Numbered from the stretch's first letter, positions 34,533-42,689 are shown. The stretch is DNA of 64,000 nt from Opitutaceae bacterium TAV5 (GCA_000242935.3 CP007053.1:7115001-7179000); one strand, 5' to 3'. Notes: generated by a model not told the origin, from the sequence alone. Numbers and translations are program-made.

Positions 34533-35186
34533 CTACGGCATTGCGCGGTAAGCCACATGACCATCAAGGAACGCATACACGGTTTTGTCGCGCTCGTTGG
34601 TCAGTACGGGGCCTCCGGGATTAATATGGTTGCCGTAGTGATCGGACAGAAAGGGTTTTGTGGACCAGAAATCGGCCACCGTCAGCGACGACACCGGGCG
34701 ATCTGACACGCCAGCGTGCTGGCCGGGATAATAGTAACGATAGGTCGTCCCGTGTTTGCCTATCTCATCGTTGGAAGCCATCAACGGACAATACCAGACG
34801 GTCGTCATGCGATCAGGAATCACTTGCCAGTTGTCCCACTTCGCCCGTCGCAGCCCATAGGGTTCGAGCAGAACGGTGAGATAGCCGGGATGGATATCCC
34901 ACTCTTGCTGGCCGAACATCGTGCCGCACCTTCCGTTGTTCGGCTGGACGAAGGTCGTCGACGCTCCTTTTTGCAACCAGAGCATGTTTTTGTGATCGCC
35001 CAGATACAGTTGGTAAGCAGCGGCGACCTGGCGCTGGTTGGCGAGGCATTGCGAGAGCCGCGCCGATTGGCGGACCTTGCCGACCACAGGAATCAGGATG
35101 GCCGCCAGAATGCCGATGATGGCGATGACCGCAAGCAGTTCGACCAAGGTAAAGGCCCGCGAGGATTGCGTTTTGAAGAATGACAT
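34533..35186 (-). CDS. Type II pseudopilin-like protein
   Basis: 217 residues. Prepilin site and helix: SFFKTQSSRAFTLVELLAVI and AIIGILAAILIPVV, with Glu at +5 as required for assembly in pilin-like proteins. LANQRQVAAAYQLYLGDHKN and the C-terminal NERDKTVYAFLDGHVAYR (H-X9-DG-like) place it in the same family as the protein at 2902-3627, though the bodies differ. It sits between the PEP-CTERM gene (24 bases) and the GH-A-like gene (35 bases) in one run, so it probably serves this cluster. Confidence 0.88.
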   Translation of the reverse strand: MSFFKTQSSRAFTLVELLAVIAIIGILAAILIPVVGKVRQSARLSQCLANQRQVAAAYQLYLGDHKNMLWLQKGASTTFVQPNNGRCGTMFGQQEWDIHPGYLTVLLEPYGLRRAKWDNWQVIPDRMTTVWYCPLMASNDEIGKHGTTYRYYYPGQHAGVSDRPVSSLTVADFWSTKPFLSDHYGNHINPGGPVLTNERDKTVYAFLDGHVAYRAMP

Positions 35187-35210
35187 GGGGCGCGGCAGTT
35201 GATGGTTGCG

Positions 35211-36107
35211 TTAGCGAATTGTGGGCGCGGGGTGAAGGACGCGCCACCTGCGGCGAAGGGTCAGAATTGTCACCGCAGCGCCGGCGCCGGTCAGAATGAT
35301 CCCCGCATGAGCCGGCTCGGGAACTGCGGCCACATTGGTCGTCACGCGGATGTTGTCGTAAAAGGACGTGGCACCCGTGCTGCTCGTGAACAGCTTTAAC
35401 GTATCCACTGTCACACTACCGACCACGCTGGTCATGATGTGACTGTCCATCACAGTCCCGTCGAACACGGTCTGGAATTGCAGCCCTTCCGCCGTGCGAG
35501 TCAGCGTGAAAACAATGTTGTGATCAGCGCTGTCGGTGAACTTGGGAGCGGGAACGAGATCCCTGGTTGCCACCGTGGTGTCCAGCTGGGTGCCCGCGCC
35601 TCCCGTCACCTGCCTGTAGGAGCCCGATTCGCCATTCGGAAAGTTCTGCGAATAAGTGTAACCCGTCCTGCCCGCGAGCGGATTGCCCGCGGAAGCGCCA
35701 AAACCGTCGCTCTGAATGGGCTCCCCGCCCTTGTAATAAAAGCCCACGTTCATCGGGGCGACAGAGCCGGTGCCAACCCGGACATCGAGGGAAACTGAGA
35801 TAAAATCATTCACTTTACCGAGTGTGACAGGAGAGAAAGATTTCAGGGCGAACGTGCTGATGCTGGGGCTAGCTTGTAAAGCGCCACCCTGGATCAGGGG
35901 CCAGGTGCGTCCGGACGCCATTAACCAGGCCGGGCCCGCCGAACCGACGTTGGAGAAATACCAGCCGTTGTCGTTGGCCGACCCGCTGTCGAACGTGTCA
36001 TTGAACATATCGACAGCGACGACCCGCGGAATGGCGAAAACAAGGGCAAACGCTCCCGCAAGCAAGACGGAGGCGGCTGATACAAAAGATGACGATTTCG
36101 AGTTCAT
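35211..36107 (-). CDS. PEP-CTERM sorting-domain protein, secreted
   Basis: 298 residues. A signal peptide (SFVSAASVLLAGAFALVFAIPRVVA) precedes a beta-rich domain (MFNDTFDSGSANDNGWYFSN; GGALQASPS; SHIMTSVVGSVTVDTLKLFTSS; ATSFYDNIRVTTN), similar to LamG/jelly-roll carbohydrate-binding domains. The tail AVPEPAHAGIILTGAGAAVTILTLRRRWR is a PEP-CTERM motif with an unusually long basic end. First gene of the cluster-2 run, facing the LacI gene across a 110-base gap that contains the operator. Confidence 0.82.
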   Translation of the reverse strand: MNSKSSSFVSAASVLLAGAFALVFAIPRVVAVDMFNDTFDSGSANDNGWYFSNVGSAGPAWLMASGRTWPLIQGGALQASPSISTFALKSFSPVTLGKVNDFISVSLDVRVGTGSVAPMNVGFYYKGGEPIQSDGFGASAGNPLAGRTGYTYSQNFPNGESGSYRQVTGGAGTQLDTTVATRDLVPAPKFTDSADHNIVFTLTRTAEGLQFQTVFDGTVMDSHIMTSVVGSVTVDTLKLFTSSTGATSFYDNIRVTTNVAAVPEPAHAGIILTGAGAAVTILTLRRRWRVLHPAPTIR

Positions 36108-36196
36108 GGCAGGGTGCAGGCGTTGATTTGTTTATGGAGGAATGGGAACAGAGGTATCCTTACCGTTGACGATGCAGGGGCGGCAAACCAGGTGTG

Positions 36197-36212
36197 CTTG
36201 AACACGTTCAAG
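36197..36212. promoter_or_regulatory. LacI-type operator CTTGAACACGTTCAAG
   Basis: Perfect seven-base arms CTTGAAC and GTTCAAG around a 2-base centre, the size and symmetry of LacI/GalR operators. It lies 6 bases before the chosen LacI start and 90 bases before the divergent PEP-CTERM gene, so it could control both the regulator and the six-gene cluster. Confidence 0.7.
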
Positions 36213-36217
36213 TAAAC

Positions 36218-37270
36218 ATGGCCACGCCCACTTACCGCCAGATTGCAAAACTCGCCAACGTCAGTCTCGCCGCCGTCAGCTACGCCTTGCGCAACCGTCC
36301 CGAAGCCTCCGCGGAAATGCGGGCGCGCGTCCAGGCGGCGGCCCGGAAAATCGGTTACAAACCCAACCCGATGGTGACGGCGCTGATGACCAACCAGCGC
36401 AAGGGCCACCTGCGACGGACGGCCCGGGCGATCATCGTCCAGCTCATGTCCGCGCAAGCCGAAAAACAGCTTTCCACCTATATTTCCCGGCACGCGCTCT
36501 CCGATGAAATCCGCGCCATATGCGAAGACGCAGGCTTTTTGTTCGAACGATTACGGTGGGACGACTTTGGAGAATCGCCTCGCAAGCTGTTTGCCGCCCT
36601 GCGCACACGCCGGACGGCGGGCGTGATTTTCTGTGAAACAATTCCTCAATGGGCCCTGGCGGCGGGATGGGACGATTATGCGCTCGTTTCACAAGGCTCC
36701 GCCCTGCCTGGAATGCCCTGTCACTATACCTGCATCGATCACCATCTGAACGTGCTATGCTGCATCGAACGATTGACCGGGCTCGGCTACCGCAAGATCG
36801 GCTTCGCCATGGCCAGAACGGGATGGATTGATCGTGACCGGTACCGCGCCTTGTCCGCCTACCTCGGCTGGATGACCCAGGCGGGAACAGGATCCCGTCT
36901 GGCATTCTGGAGCGAGCAATGGCAACGGGACATTTTTCTCGAATGGGTCCGCAAGCAGAAACCGGAGGTCATCATCGCGGTGCAACACGAGCCATTGGAG
37001 TATCTGCGTTCCGCCGGGTATCGGATTCCCGAAGACATCGGATTCGCCCATTTCGATCTTGACCCGGACTGGAGCGATCTGGCCGGCATTCGACAGAATT
37101 ATTTTGAGAACTGGCAGGCCACGGCGCATCTGCTCATCGAGCAGATCAACCTCAACGCTCGAGGCATTCCCAAACACCAGCACTCAATTTCCATCACCAG
37201 CGACTGGGTCGATGGACCGTCAGTGCGGCGGATTACCCGCCCGCATCCCTCAGACAACGTCTTCCGGTAA
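36218..37270 (+). CDS. LacI-family transcriptional regulator
   Basis: 350 residues from the ATG at 36218; an ATG at 36194 would add eight residues but begins upstream of the operator. The N-terminal helix-turn-helix (TYRQIAKLANVSLAAVSYALRN) and hinge (RVQAAARKIGYKPNPMVTALM) are typical, with the SLAAVSYAL recognition helix close to that of sugar-cluster LacI regulators. The effector domain is a type I periplasmic-binding fold (GVIFCETIPQWAL, IGFAMARTGWIDRDRY, EDIGFAHFDLDPDWSDLAGI). It is divergent from the cluster-2 genes and most likely represses them until an oligosaccharide binds. Confidence 0.9.
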   Translation: MATPTYRQIAKLANVSLAAVSYALRNRPEASAEMRARVQAAARKIGYKPNPMVTALMTNQRKGHLRRTARAIIVQLMSAQAEKQLSTYISRHALSDEIRAICEDAGFLFERLRWDDFGESPRKLFAALRTRRTAGVIFCETIPQWALAAGWDDYALVSQGSALPGMPCHYTCIDHHLNVLCCIERLTGLGYRKIGFAMARTGWIDRDRYRALSAYLGWMTQAGTGSRLAFWSEQWQRDIFLEWVRKQKPEVIIAVQHEPLEYLRSAGYRIPEDIGFAHFDLDPDWSDLAGIRQNYFENWQATAHLLIEQINLNARGIPKHQHSISITSDWVDGPSVRRITRPHPSDNVFR

Positions 37271-37431
37271 CATGCGATCCGCGGATAAAAACGCCGGAGG
37301 TTTTTACGATTTGCGGGGACACCCCGCGCGGTGAGGTGACGGCGCAGCGTCCGCGTTTAGTCTGGCGGCGGGCAGTCCTGCCGGAATTTTGCCTCGCGCA
37401 TCCGCGCCTGCCGCCGCCACGCTGCCGGCCT

Positions 37432-38007
37432 ATGCGAATCAGCGGCGGAGCCGCCCGCGGCATCACCTTGCAAACACCGAAAGGCGACACCACGCGCCCG
37501 GCCACCGACGGGATGCGGCAGGCCGTGTTCTCCAGCCTCGCCGCCCGCGTGCCCGGCGCGCGGTTCGTGGACCTGTTCGCCGGCAGCGGCGGCTACGGGC
37601 TCGAAGCCTTCAGCCGCGGCGCGGAGGCCGGCGTCTTTGTCGAAAAAAACAACCGCGCCGCCCGCTGCATCGCACAAAACATCGAAGCCGTCGCCCGCAG
37701 CGTCCGGCGCGAGCCCGCCGCGCTCCGGCTCGTGACCATGGACGCTCTCGCCTGGTCCCCGCAGCCCGGCGAAGCGCCCGACCTCGTGTTTGTCGATCCG
37801 CCTTACGGGATCATCCCGGAAACCGGCCCGCGTCTGTTTGCCCGCATGGAGGCCGACGCCTGGTTCGCGGCCGGGGCCGATCCGGTCGTGGTGTTCGAGA
37901 TGCCGGGCGAACTCGAGTTGCAGCCCCCCGGCTGGACCTGCGTCAAACGCCTCGGCAAAGGCGCCCGCCAGCCCACCGTGTGCTTTTTCCGAAAAACCCG
38001 GCAGTAA
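37432..38007 (+). CDS. rsmD: 16S rRNA (guanine966-N2)-methyltransferase, RsmD family
   Basis: 191 residues from the ATG at 37432. MRISGGAARGITLQTPKGDTTRPATDGMRQAVFSSL is the RsmD N-terminal pattern (R..G...G..L..P....RPT.d..Re..F..L). SAM-binding FVDLFAGSGGYGLEAFSRGA and catalytic VFVDPPYG (DPPY, N-methyltransferase) follow. It methylates G966 of 16S rRNA in the assembling 30S subunit. The usual partner coaD is not adjacent. The gap upstream (37271-37431) has small GC-rich hairpins but no gene. Confidence 0.9.
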   Translation: MRISGGAARGITLQTPKGDTTRPATDGMRQAVFSSLAARVPGARFVDLFAGSGGYGLEAFSRGAEAGVFVEKNNRAARCIAQNIEAVARSVRREPAALRLVTMDALAWSPQPGEAPDLVFVDPPYGIIPETGPRLFARMEADAWFAAGADPVVVFEMPGELELQPPGWTCVKRLGKGARQPTVCFFRKTRQ

Positions 38008-38075
38008 GACCGGACCCCGCGATACGGCTCACTTTTTTCATATAGTCCCTTGCGGAATGGCGCATGCTGATTCCC

Positions 38076-38094
38076 GTGTGGCAATCTGCCACAC
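38076..38094. promoter_or_regulatory. Perfect 8-bp inverted repeat before yceI
   Basis: GTGTGGCA-atc-TGCCACAC, 18 bases before the yceI start. No T run follows, so it is more likely an operator or a leader hairpin than a terminator. Confidence 0.4.
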
Positions 38095-38112
38095 CCGTAC
38101 CGACTTCTGCCT

Positions 38113-38697
38113 ATGATCTCCCGCCGTTTCCCGCTTGTCGCGCTTGCGACCTTTTTTGCCCTGTTGTGCTCCGGCGCCCGCGCCGAGACCTATACCATCG
38201 ATACCGCGCACTCCTCCGTCGCGTTCTCGATCCGCCACTTCGTCAGCAAGGTGCCGGGCAAGTTCACGACTTTCTCCGGCACCGTCAGCTACGATCCCGC
38301 CAGCCCGGAGGCCAGTTCGGCGCAGGCGGTCATCGAGGTCGGCAGCGTCGACACCTCCAACGCCAAGCGCGACGACCACCTCAAGCGCGACGACTTTTTC
38401 GACGCCGCGAAATTCACCACCATCACGTTCCAGAGCAAATCCTGGAAAAAGACCGGCGAAAACACCTTCGATGTCACCGGTGACCTCACCATCAAGGACG
38501 TGACCAGGGAGGTGGTCCTCAAGACCACGCTCCTCGGCGTGGGCCCCGGCCCGGGCGGCGCGACGCTTTCCGGCTGGGAAGCCACCACCACGATCGACAA
38601 ATCCGCCTTCGGCGTGAACGGCCCCTCCGGCCTCGGCGCGGCTCTCGGCGACGACGTCGCAGTGACGATCAATATCGAGGCCAAGGCCGCAAAGTAG
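38113..38697 (+). CDS. YceI-family lipocalin-like periplasmic protein
   Basis: 194 residues with a signal peptide (FPLVALATFFALLCSGARA). The YceI fold signature is complete: YTIDTAHSSVAFSIRHFVSKVPGKFTTFSG, VIEVGSVDTSNAKRDDHLKRDDFFDAAKF, TITFQS, DLTIKDVTREVVL and TTIDKSAFGVNG. YceI proteins bind polyisoprenoid-type lipids (known for TT1927b) and are often linked to acid or stress response, but their role is not settled. Alone in the context between rsmD and the antiporter. Confidence 0.92.
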   Translation: MISRRFPLVALATFFALLCSGARAETYTIDTAHSSVAFSIRHFVSKVPGKFTTFSGTVSYDPASPEASSAQAVIEVGSVDTSNAKRDDHLKRDDFFDAAKFTTITFQSKSWKKTGENTFDVTGDLTIKDVTREVVLKTTLLGVGPGPGGATLSGWEATTTIDKSAFGVNGPSGLGAALGDDVAVTINIEAKAAK

Positions 38698-38900
38698 TTC
38701 CCGGTTATGAACAGCCGCAACGAGGCGCGAACGATGCAAGGAAAAGGGATGTCCCCGCGATCTTCCTGTTGCGTCTTTTGCCTCTTCCCGCTGCCGTCTT
38801 CCCGTGCGGAAAACGGCAGCGCAGCGCCGGCAACCGGCCCGTAGCCGCGCCGGGTTTTACTGCCAATCCGCCGTCCGCCGCTCCACCCGACCCTCCGCCC

Positions 38901-40685
38901 ATGCCACACGACGTCGCTCTCATCGCCACGCTTGCCATGGGATTCGTCCTGGCGTTCGTGTTCGGCTTCATCGCCAACAAGCTCTCACTGCCTCCGCTGG
39001 TCGGTTACCTGCTCGCCGGCGTGGCCGTCGGTCCGTTCACGCCGGGTTTTGTCGCCGACACGGCCCTGGCCGGACAACTGGCCGAAGTCGGCGTGATGTT
39101 GCTGATGTTTGGCGTCGGCCTCCATTTTTCGGCAGCCGACCTGATGGCGGTGCGCCGGATCGCGGTGCCGGGCGCCGTCGGCCAGATCGTGATCGCCACC
39201 GTCATCGGCGCCGGCATGGCGATGCTCTGGGGCTGGAGTTTCGGCGCCGGCCTCGTGCTCGGCCTCAGCCTCTCGGTGGCCAGCACCGTCGTGCTGCTCA
39301 AGGCGCTCGATGAACGCAACGCCGTCTCCACGCCCAACGGGCGCATCGCCGTCGGCTGGCTGATCGTCGAGGACCTCGCGATGGTGCTCGTGCTGGTGCT
39401 GTTGCCCGCGTTTGCCGGATTGCTCGGCGGGCAGGCGCCGGTCGATGGCCACGCCGCGCATGGAGCGGCCGGCGGCGATGGCGGCGGACCCGGCCTGCTG
39501 CTCACTCTCGTCATCACGCTGGCCAAGGTCGGGGCGTTCGTCGCCATCTCGATGATTTTCGGTCCGCGGGTGGTGCCGTGGATCCTGCGCCAGGTCGCGC
39601 GCACCGGTTCGCGGGAGCTTTTCACCCTGTCGGTGCTGGCGGTGGCGCTCGGCATCGCGTTCGGCTCGGCCAAGCTGTTCGGAGTGTCGTTCGCACTCGG
39701 CGCGTTTTTCGCCGGCGTGGTCCTGAGCGAATCCGACCTGAGCCACAAGGCGGCGGCCAACTCGCTGCCGTTGCAGGATGCGTTTGCGGTGCTGTTTTTC
39801 GTATCCGTCGGCATGCTGTTCGATCCGTCGATCATCGTGCGCGAGCCGCTCATGGTCATCGGCGTGCTGCTGGTGATTCTCGTCGGCAAGGCCATCGCGG
39901 CAGTCGGCATCGTGCTGGTGCTCGGTTATCCGCTGAACACGGCCCTCGTCGTATCCGCGTCGCTGGCCCAGATCGGCGAGTTTTCGTTCATCCTCGCCGG
40001 GCTCGGCATCAGCTACCATCTGCTGCCTCCGGAAGGCCTCAGCCTCATCCTCGCCGGCGCATTGCTGTCGATCACGGTCAGCCCGCTGGTGTTTGCCGGG
40101 GCCGACCGGCTGATCGCCCGGTTCCCGGCCATCCCGGCCTCCCGCGCCGCCCGCTTCGGCCGGTTGCAGGGAGAACTGGCGGCCGCCCGCGAACAGATGG
40201 AAAAACGGCTGGCCGCGCACAAGACTTTCACCCCCGAAGAACTGGCCGAGCGCTTTCCGCTCTTTTCCAGCCTCACGCCCGAACAGCGCGAGGTGCTGGT
40301 GCTCCACTTTCATCCTGCGATCGCCCAGCCCGGCCAGCGCCTCATCCGCGCCGGCGACGAGGCCGACGCCGCTTACTTTATCTCATCGGGCGAAGTCGAG
40401 GTCGCCACGCCGGGCCGCAAGATCAAGCTGCGCGCCGGCGATTTTTTTGGCGAGATGGCCCTGCTGAGCGGCGCCCGCCGCTCGGCCGACGTCACGGCGC
40501 TCGACTACAGCAAGTTTCTCATGCTCAGCCGGCGGGATTTCCGCCAGTTTCTGAAAAAATACCCCGCCATCCGCGACCAGATCACGGCTCTCGCCGCGCA
40601 ACGCGGGGAAATGAATCGCAAGCAGCCGGAAACCGGCGACCCCGACGGCGGCGGCGACACTCCCGCGCCCGCTCCCGCCGCATGA
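38901..40685 (+). CDS. CPA2-type cation/proton antiporter with C-terminal cyclic-nucleotide-binding domain
   Basis: 594 residues from the ATG at 38901. The N-terminal ~410 residues form the 12-13 helix Na+/H+ exchanger domain of KefB/KefC type (FGFIANKLSLPPLVGYLLAGVAVGPFTPGF, GVGLHFSAADLMAVRR, LALGIAFGSAKLFGVSFALGAFFAGVVLSESD). A His/Gly-rich loop lies near residue 185 (DGHAAHGAAGGDGGGPG). Instead of the RCK/TrkA-N domain of KefB/KefC, the C-terminus (about 450-570) is a cNMP-binding domain: FPLFSSLTPEQREVL, AGDEADAAYFISSGEVEV, GDFFGEMALLSGARRSADV. This suggests gating by cAMP, c-di-nucleotide or another ligand (inferred). Confidence 0.9.
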   Translation: MPHDVALIATLAMGFVLAFVFGFIANKLSLPPLVGYLLAGVAVGPFTPGFVADTALAGQLAEVGVMLLMFGVGLHFSAADLMAVRRIAVPGAVGQIVIATVIGAGMAMLWGWSFGAGLVLGLSLSVASTVVLLKALDERNAVSTPNGRIAVGWLIVEDLAMVLVLVLLPAFAGLLGGQAPVDGHAAHGAAGGDGGGPGLLLTLVITLAKVGAFVAISMIFGPRVVPWILRQVARTGSRELFTLSVLAVALGIAFGSAKLFGVSFALGAFFAGVVLSESDLSHKAAANSLPLQDAFAVLFFVSVGMLFDPSIIVREPLMVIGVLLVILVGKAIAAVGIVLVLGYPLNTALVVSASLAQIGEFSFILAGLGISYHLLPPEGLSLILAGALLSITVSPLVFAGADRLIARFPAIPASRAARFGRLQGELAAAREQMEKRLAAHKTFTPEELAERFPLFSSLTPEQREVLVLHFHPAIAQPGQRLIRAGDEADAAYFISSGEVEVATPGRKIKLRAGDFFGEMALLSGARRSADVTALDYSKFLMLSRRDFRQFLKKYPAIRDQITALAAQRGEMNRKQPETGDPDGGGDTPAPAPAA

Positions 40686-40688
40686 ACA

Positions 40689-40724
40689 AAAAGTCCCGGA
40701 AGCGGAAAGGCTTCCGGGACTTTT
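40689..40724. terminator. Bidirectional rho-independent terminator
   Basis: Perfect 15-bp arms AAAAGTCCCGGAAGC (40689-40703) and GCTTCCGGGACTTTT (40710-40724) with a 6-base loop. A/T tails on both sides let it end both the antiporter transcript (plus) and the tRNA-Glu transcript (minus). Confidence 0.9.
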
Positions 40725-40735
40725 ACTTTAAAACC

Positions 40736-40811
40736 TGGTACCCCCACGGGGACTCGAACCCCGGTCTGATCCGTGAGAGGGATCTGTCCTGAACCGCTAG
40801 ACGATGAGGGC
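40736..40811 (-). tRNA. tRNA-Glu, anticodon CTC
   Basis: Read on the minus strand: acceptor GCCCTCA pairs with TGGGGGT (two G-U pairs), the D arm has GTCTAGCGG, the anticodon stem GATCC/GGATC holds loop CTCTCAC with anticodon CTC (codon GAG), and the T arm is CGGGGTTCGAGTCCCCG. CCA is encoded at 40738-40736. The terminator at 40689-40724 lies just downstream. Confidence 0.95.
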
Positions 40812-40939
40812 GTATAGTGGAGCGGAAGACAGTTCCGGTTTATCGCCGGTCGTCAAGCGATTGTTCGGCCCCGGTCCGGAACAAATTTGCCAGCGAATCC
40901 GCAAGCGGATGACAATCGTTCCGGTTTTGGAGTTTTTTA

Positions 40940-40956
40940 TTGAAACTCCGTCTCAA
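40940..40956. promoter_or_regulatory. Candidate iron-responsive operator upstream of exbB
   Basis: TTGAAACTCCGTCTCAA, matching 15 of 17 positions of the palindrome TTGAGACTCAGTCTCAA (reverse complement of the consensus from the two receptor genes). It ends 22 bases before the exbB ATG, close to the 15-18 bases seen at the receptors. Confidence 0.6.
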
Positions 40957-40978
40957 CTGATACCGTTTCGATACTCTT

Positions 40979-41635
40979 ATGGCTACCACCTGCACTCTGG
41001 CATTTCTCATGGGCAAGTCCCCGATGGAGCTTTTCGCCCACGGCGGACCGATCATGTGGCCGATCCTGCTCGTCTCGTTCATCGCGGTAACGGCGGTCAT
41101 CGAGCGCGCGATTTTCCTCATCCGCGAGAACGGCCGCCGCCAGCCCGAGGTGGTCGAGGCCATGCTGGAAAAAGTCGAGGCGCGCGATGCGGAGGGAGCC
41201 GTCGCCTTCGGCCGCCAGAGCCGCGACTACGTGGCCCGCATCCTCGTTTACGCGCTCACCCACCGCGAACACTCGCTCTCCAACGCCTTCACCCGCGCCG
41301 CCAACCAGGAGCTCACCCGTTACCAGCAGGGCATCGCCGTCCTCGATACCTGCATCACCATCGCGCCGCTGCTCGGCCTGCTCGGCACGGTCACCGGCAT
41401 GATGAACACCTTCGGCGCGCTCGGCAGCGGCGACATCGCCGCCAACGCCGGCCAGATCACCGGCGGCGTCGGCGAAGCCCTCATCGCCACCGCCTGCGGC
41501 CTCGGCATCGCCATCATCGGCCTGCTGCCGTTCAACGTCCTCAACACCCGCATCGAGCAGGCCCGCCACGCCATCTCCGACGCCGCCAACGCCCTCGAAC
41601 TCATCCTCAAGAAAAACGAGAGCGCCGACTGCTGA
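40979..41635 (+). CDS. exbB: MotA/TolQ/ExbB proton channel protein
   Basis: 218 residues. First helix IMWPILLVSFIAVTAVIERAIFL, a cytoplasmic loop, then VLDTCITIAPLLGLLGTVTGMMNTF and GEALIATACGLGIAIIGLLPFNVL, the two conserved channel helices with the LLGLLGTVTGM motif. With ExbD it uses the proton gradient to energise TonB. It opens a plus-strand run exbB-exbD-exbD-tonB with short gaps. ExbB rather than TolQ is chosen because tonB, not tolA/tolB/pal, follows. Confidence 0.92.
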   Translation: MATTCTLAFLMGKSPMELFAHGGPIMWPILLVSFIAVTAVIERAIFLIRENGRRQPEVVEAMLEKVEARDAEGAVAFGRQSRDYVARILVYALTHREHSLSNAFTRAANQELTRYQQGIAVLDTCITIAPLLGLLGTVTGMMNTFGALGSGDIAANAGQITGGVGEALIATACGLGIAIIGLLPFNVLNTRIEQARHAISDAANALELILKKNESADC

Positions 41636-41672
41636 CCCCCTCCCCCCCCGGTTTCACTCATTCCGTCCTCCG

Positions 41673-41699
41673 CCCTCCGCATTCCGAATTCCGCATTCC
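41673..41699. repeat. CCGCATTCCGAATTCCGCAT word repeat, copy 1
   Basis: Lies in the gap between exbB and the first exbD, after a C8 run. Copies 2 and 3 are in the same operon at 42690-42719 and 45375-45408. Confidence 0.75.
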
Positions 41700-41704
41700 A
41701 GACG

Positions 41705-42148
41705 TTGTCCGCCATTTTCCAGTCCTCCGCCGCCGCGCCGGCGCCACGCAAGGCCCGTATCGAGATCATCCCGCTGATCGATGTGATCTTTTTCCTGCTG
41801 GCCACTTTCGTCCTCTTCACCCTCTCGCTCAACAAGTCGGGCGGTCTTCCGGTCACGCTTCCTGCCGCCGCCAGCGGCGAATCCCGCGACCCGTCGCATG
41901 CCGTCACGCTGACCATCCGCGACGACGGCTCGCTCGGCTGGGACAAACGTCCGCTGACCCTCGACCAGTTTCTCGCCGAGCTCCAGGCCCTGCGCCAGAC
42001 CACGCCCGACGCCCGCATCCTCATCAACGGCGACGAAAACGCCCTCTGCAGCCAAGTCCGCTACGTCGTCGATGAAGCCCGCAAGGCCGGCTTCACCCGC
42101 GTCCATTTCGAAACCCGCATCCGTTCTGCAACCGAAGCCGCACCGTAA
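41705..42148 (+). CDS. exbD: ExbD/TolR biopolymer transport protein, first copy
   Basis: 147 residues from a TTG at 41705; no ATG or GTG fits better, and the paralogue starts the same way at GTG TCC. One N-terminal helix with the conserved channel Asp: KARIEIIPLIDVIFFLLATF (Asp in PLIDVIFFLL). The periplasmic domain follows (TLTIRDDGSLGWDKRPLTLDQFLAEL; DARILINGDENALCSQVRYVVDEARKAGF). It completes the ExbB-ExbD proton channel. Confidence 0.9.
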   Translation: MSAIFQSSAAAPAPRKARIEIIPLIDVIFFLLATFVLFTLSLNKSGGLPVTLPAAASGESRDPSHAVTLTIRDDGSLGWDKRPLTLDQFLAELQALRQTTPDARILINGDENALCSQVRYVVDEARKAGFTRVHFETRIRSATEAAP

Positions 42149-42191
42149 TCCTCCGCTGTACGCGCCTCGCTCCCTGTCCGCCATCTCCGCC

Positions 42192-42635
42192 GTGTCCTCC
42201 CTTTTCCAGCAACCCGCCGCCACCGTTGCCGCTCCGGCCAAAAAGGCCCGCATCGAGATCATCCCGCTGATCGACGTGATCTTTTTCCTGCTGGCCACCT
42301 TCGTCCTCTTCACCCTCTCGCTCAACAAAATCCAGTCCCTCCCGGTCACGCTTCCGCAGGCGCAGACCGCGCCCACGCCTCCGGCCGACGACGAAGCGGT
42401 GATCCTGCAAGTTTCCGCCAACGACAGCGCGTACTGGAACCGCGAACTCATCCCGCTCGCCGAAGTCCGTCCGCGCCTCGAACACTACCGCGCCACCGCC
42501 GCGAGCCCGCGCGTCCTCGTGTCCAGCGACGACCTCGCCCGCTACGGCAACCTCATCCGCATTCTCGACGACGTCCGCCTCGCCGGCATCAGCCAGGTGT
42601 CCGTCGAAACCGCCTGGCGCGCCACCGGACGGTGA
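42192..42635 (+). CDS. exbD: ExbD/TolR biopolymer transport protein, second copy
   Basis: 147 residues from a GTG at 42192. The helix segment KARIEIIPLIDVIFFLLATF and VLFTLSLNK is identical to the first copy, and the DNA over about 86 bases differs at only a few positions, while the periplasmic domains (VILQVSANDSAYWNRELIPL) have diverged. This points to recent duplication or gene conversion of the membrane part. Two ExbD types may form mixed channels. The stop overlaps a GTG at 42632. Confidence 0.9.
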   Translation: MSSLFQQPAATVAAPAKKARIEIIPLIDVIFFLLATFVLFTLSLNKIQSLPVTLPQAQTAPTPPADDEAVILQVSANDSAYWNRELIPLAEVRPRLEHYRATAASPRVLVSSDDLARYGNLIRILDDVRLAGISQVSVETAWRATGR

Positions 42636-42689
42636 GGCGCGCAAAACCGCAACCGAATCCGACCCGCACGGCTCCTCCTCTTTCAGTCA

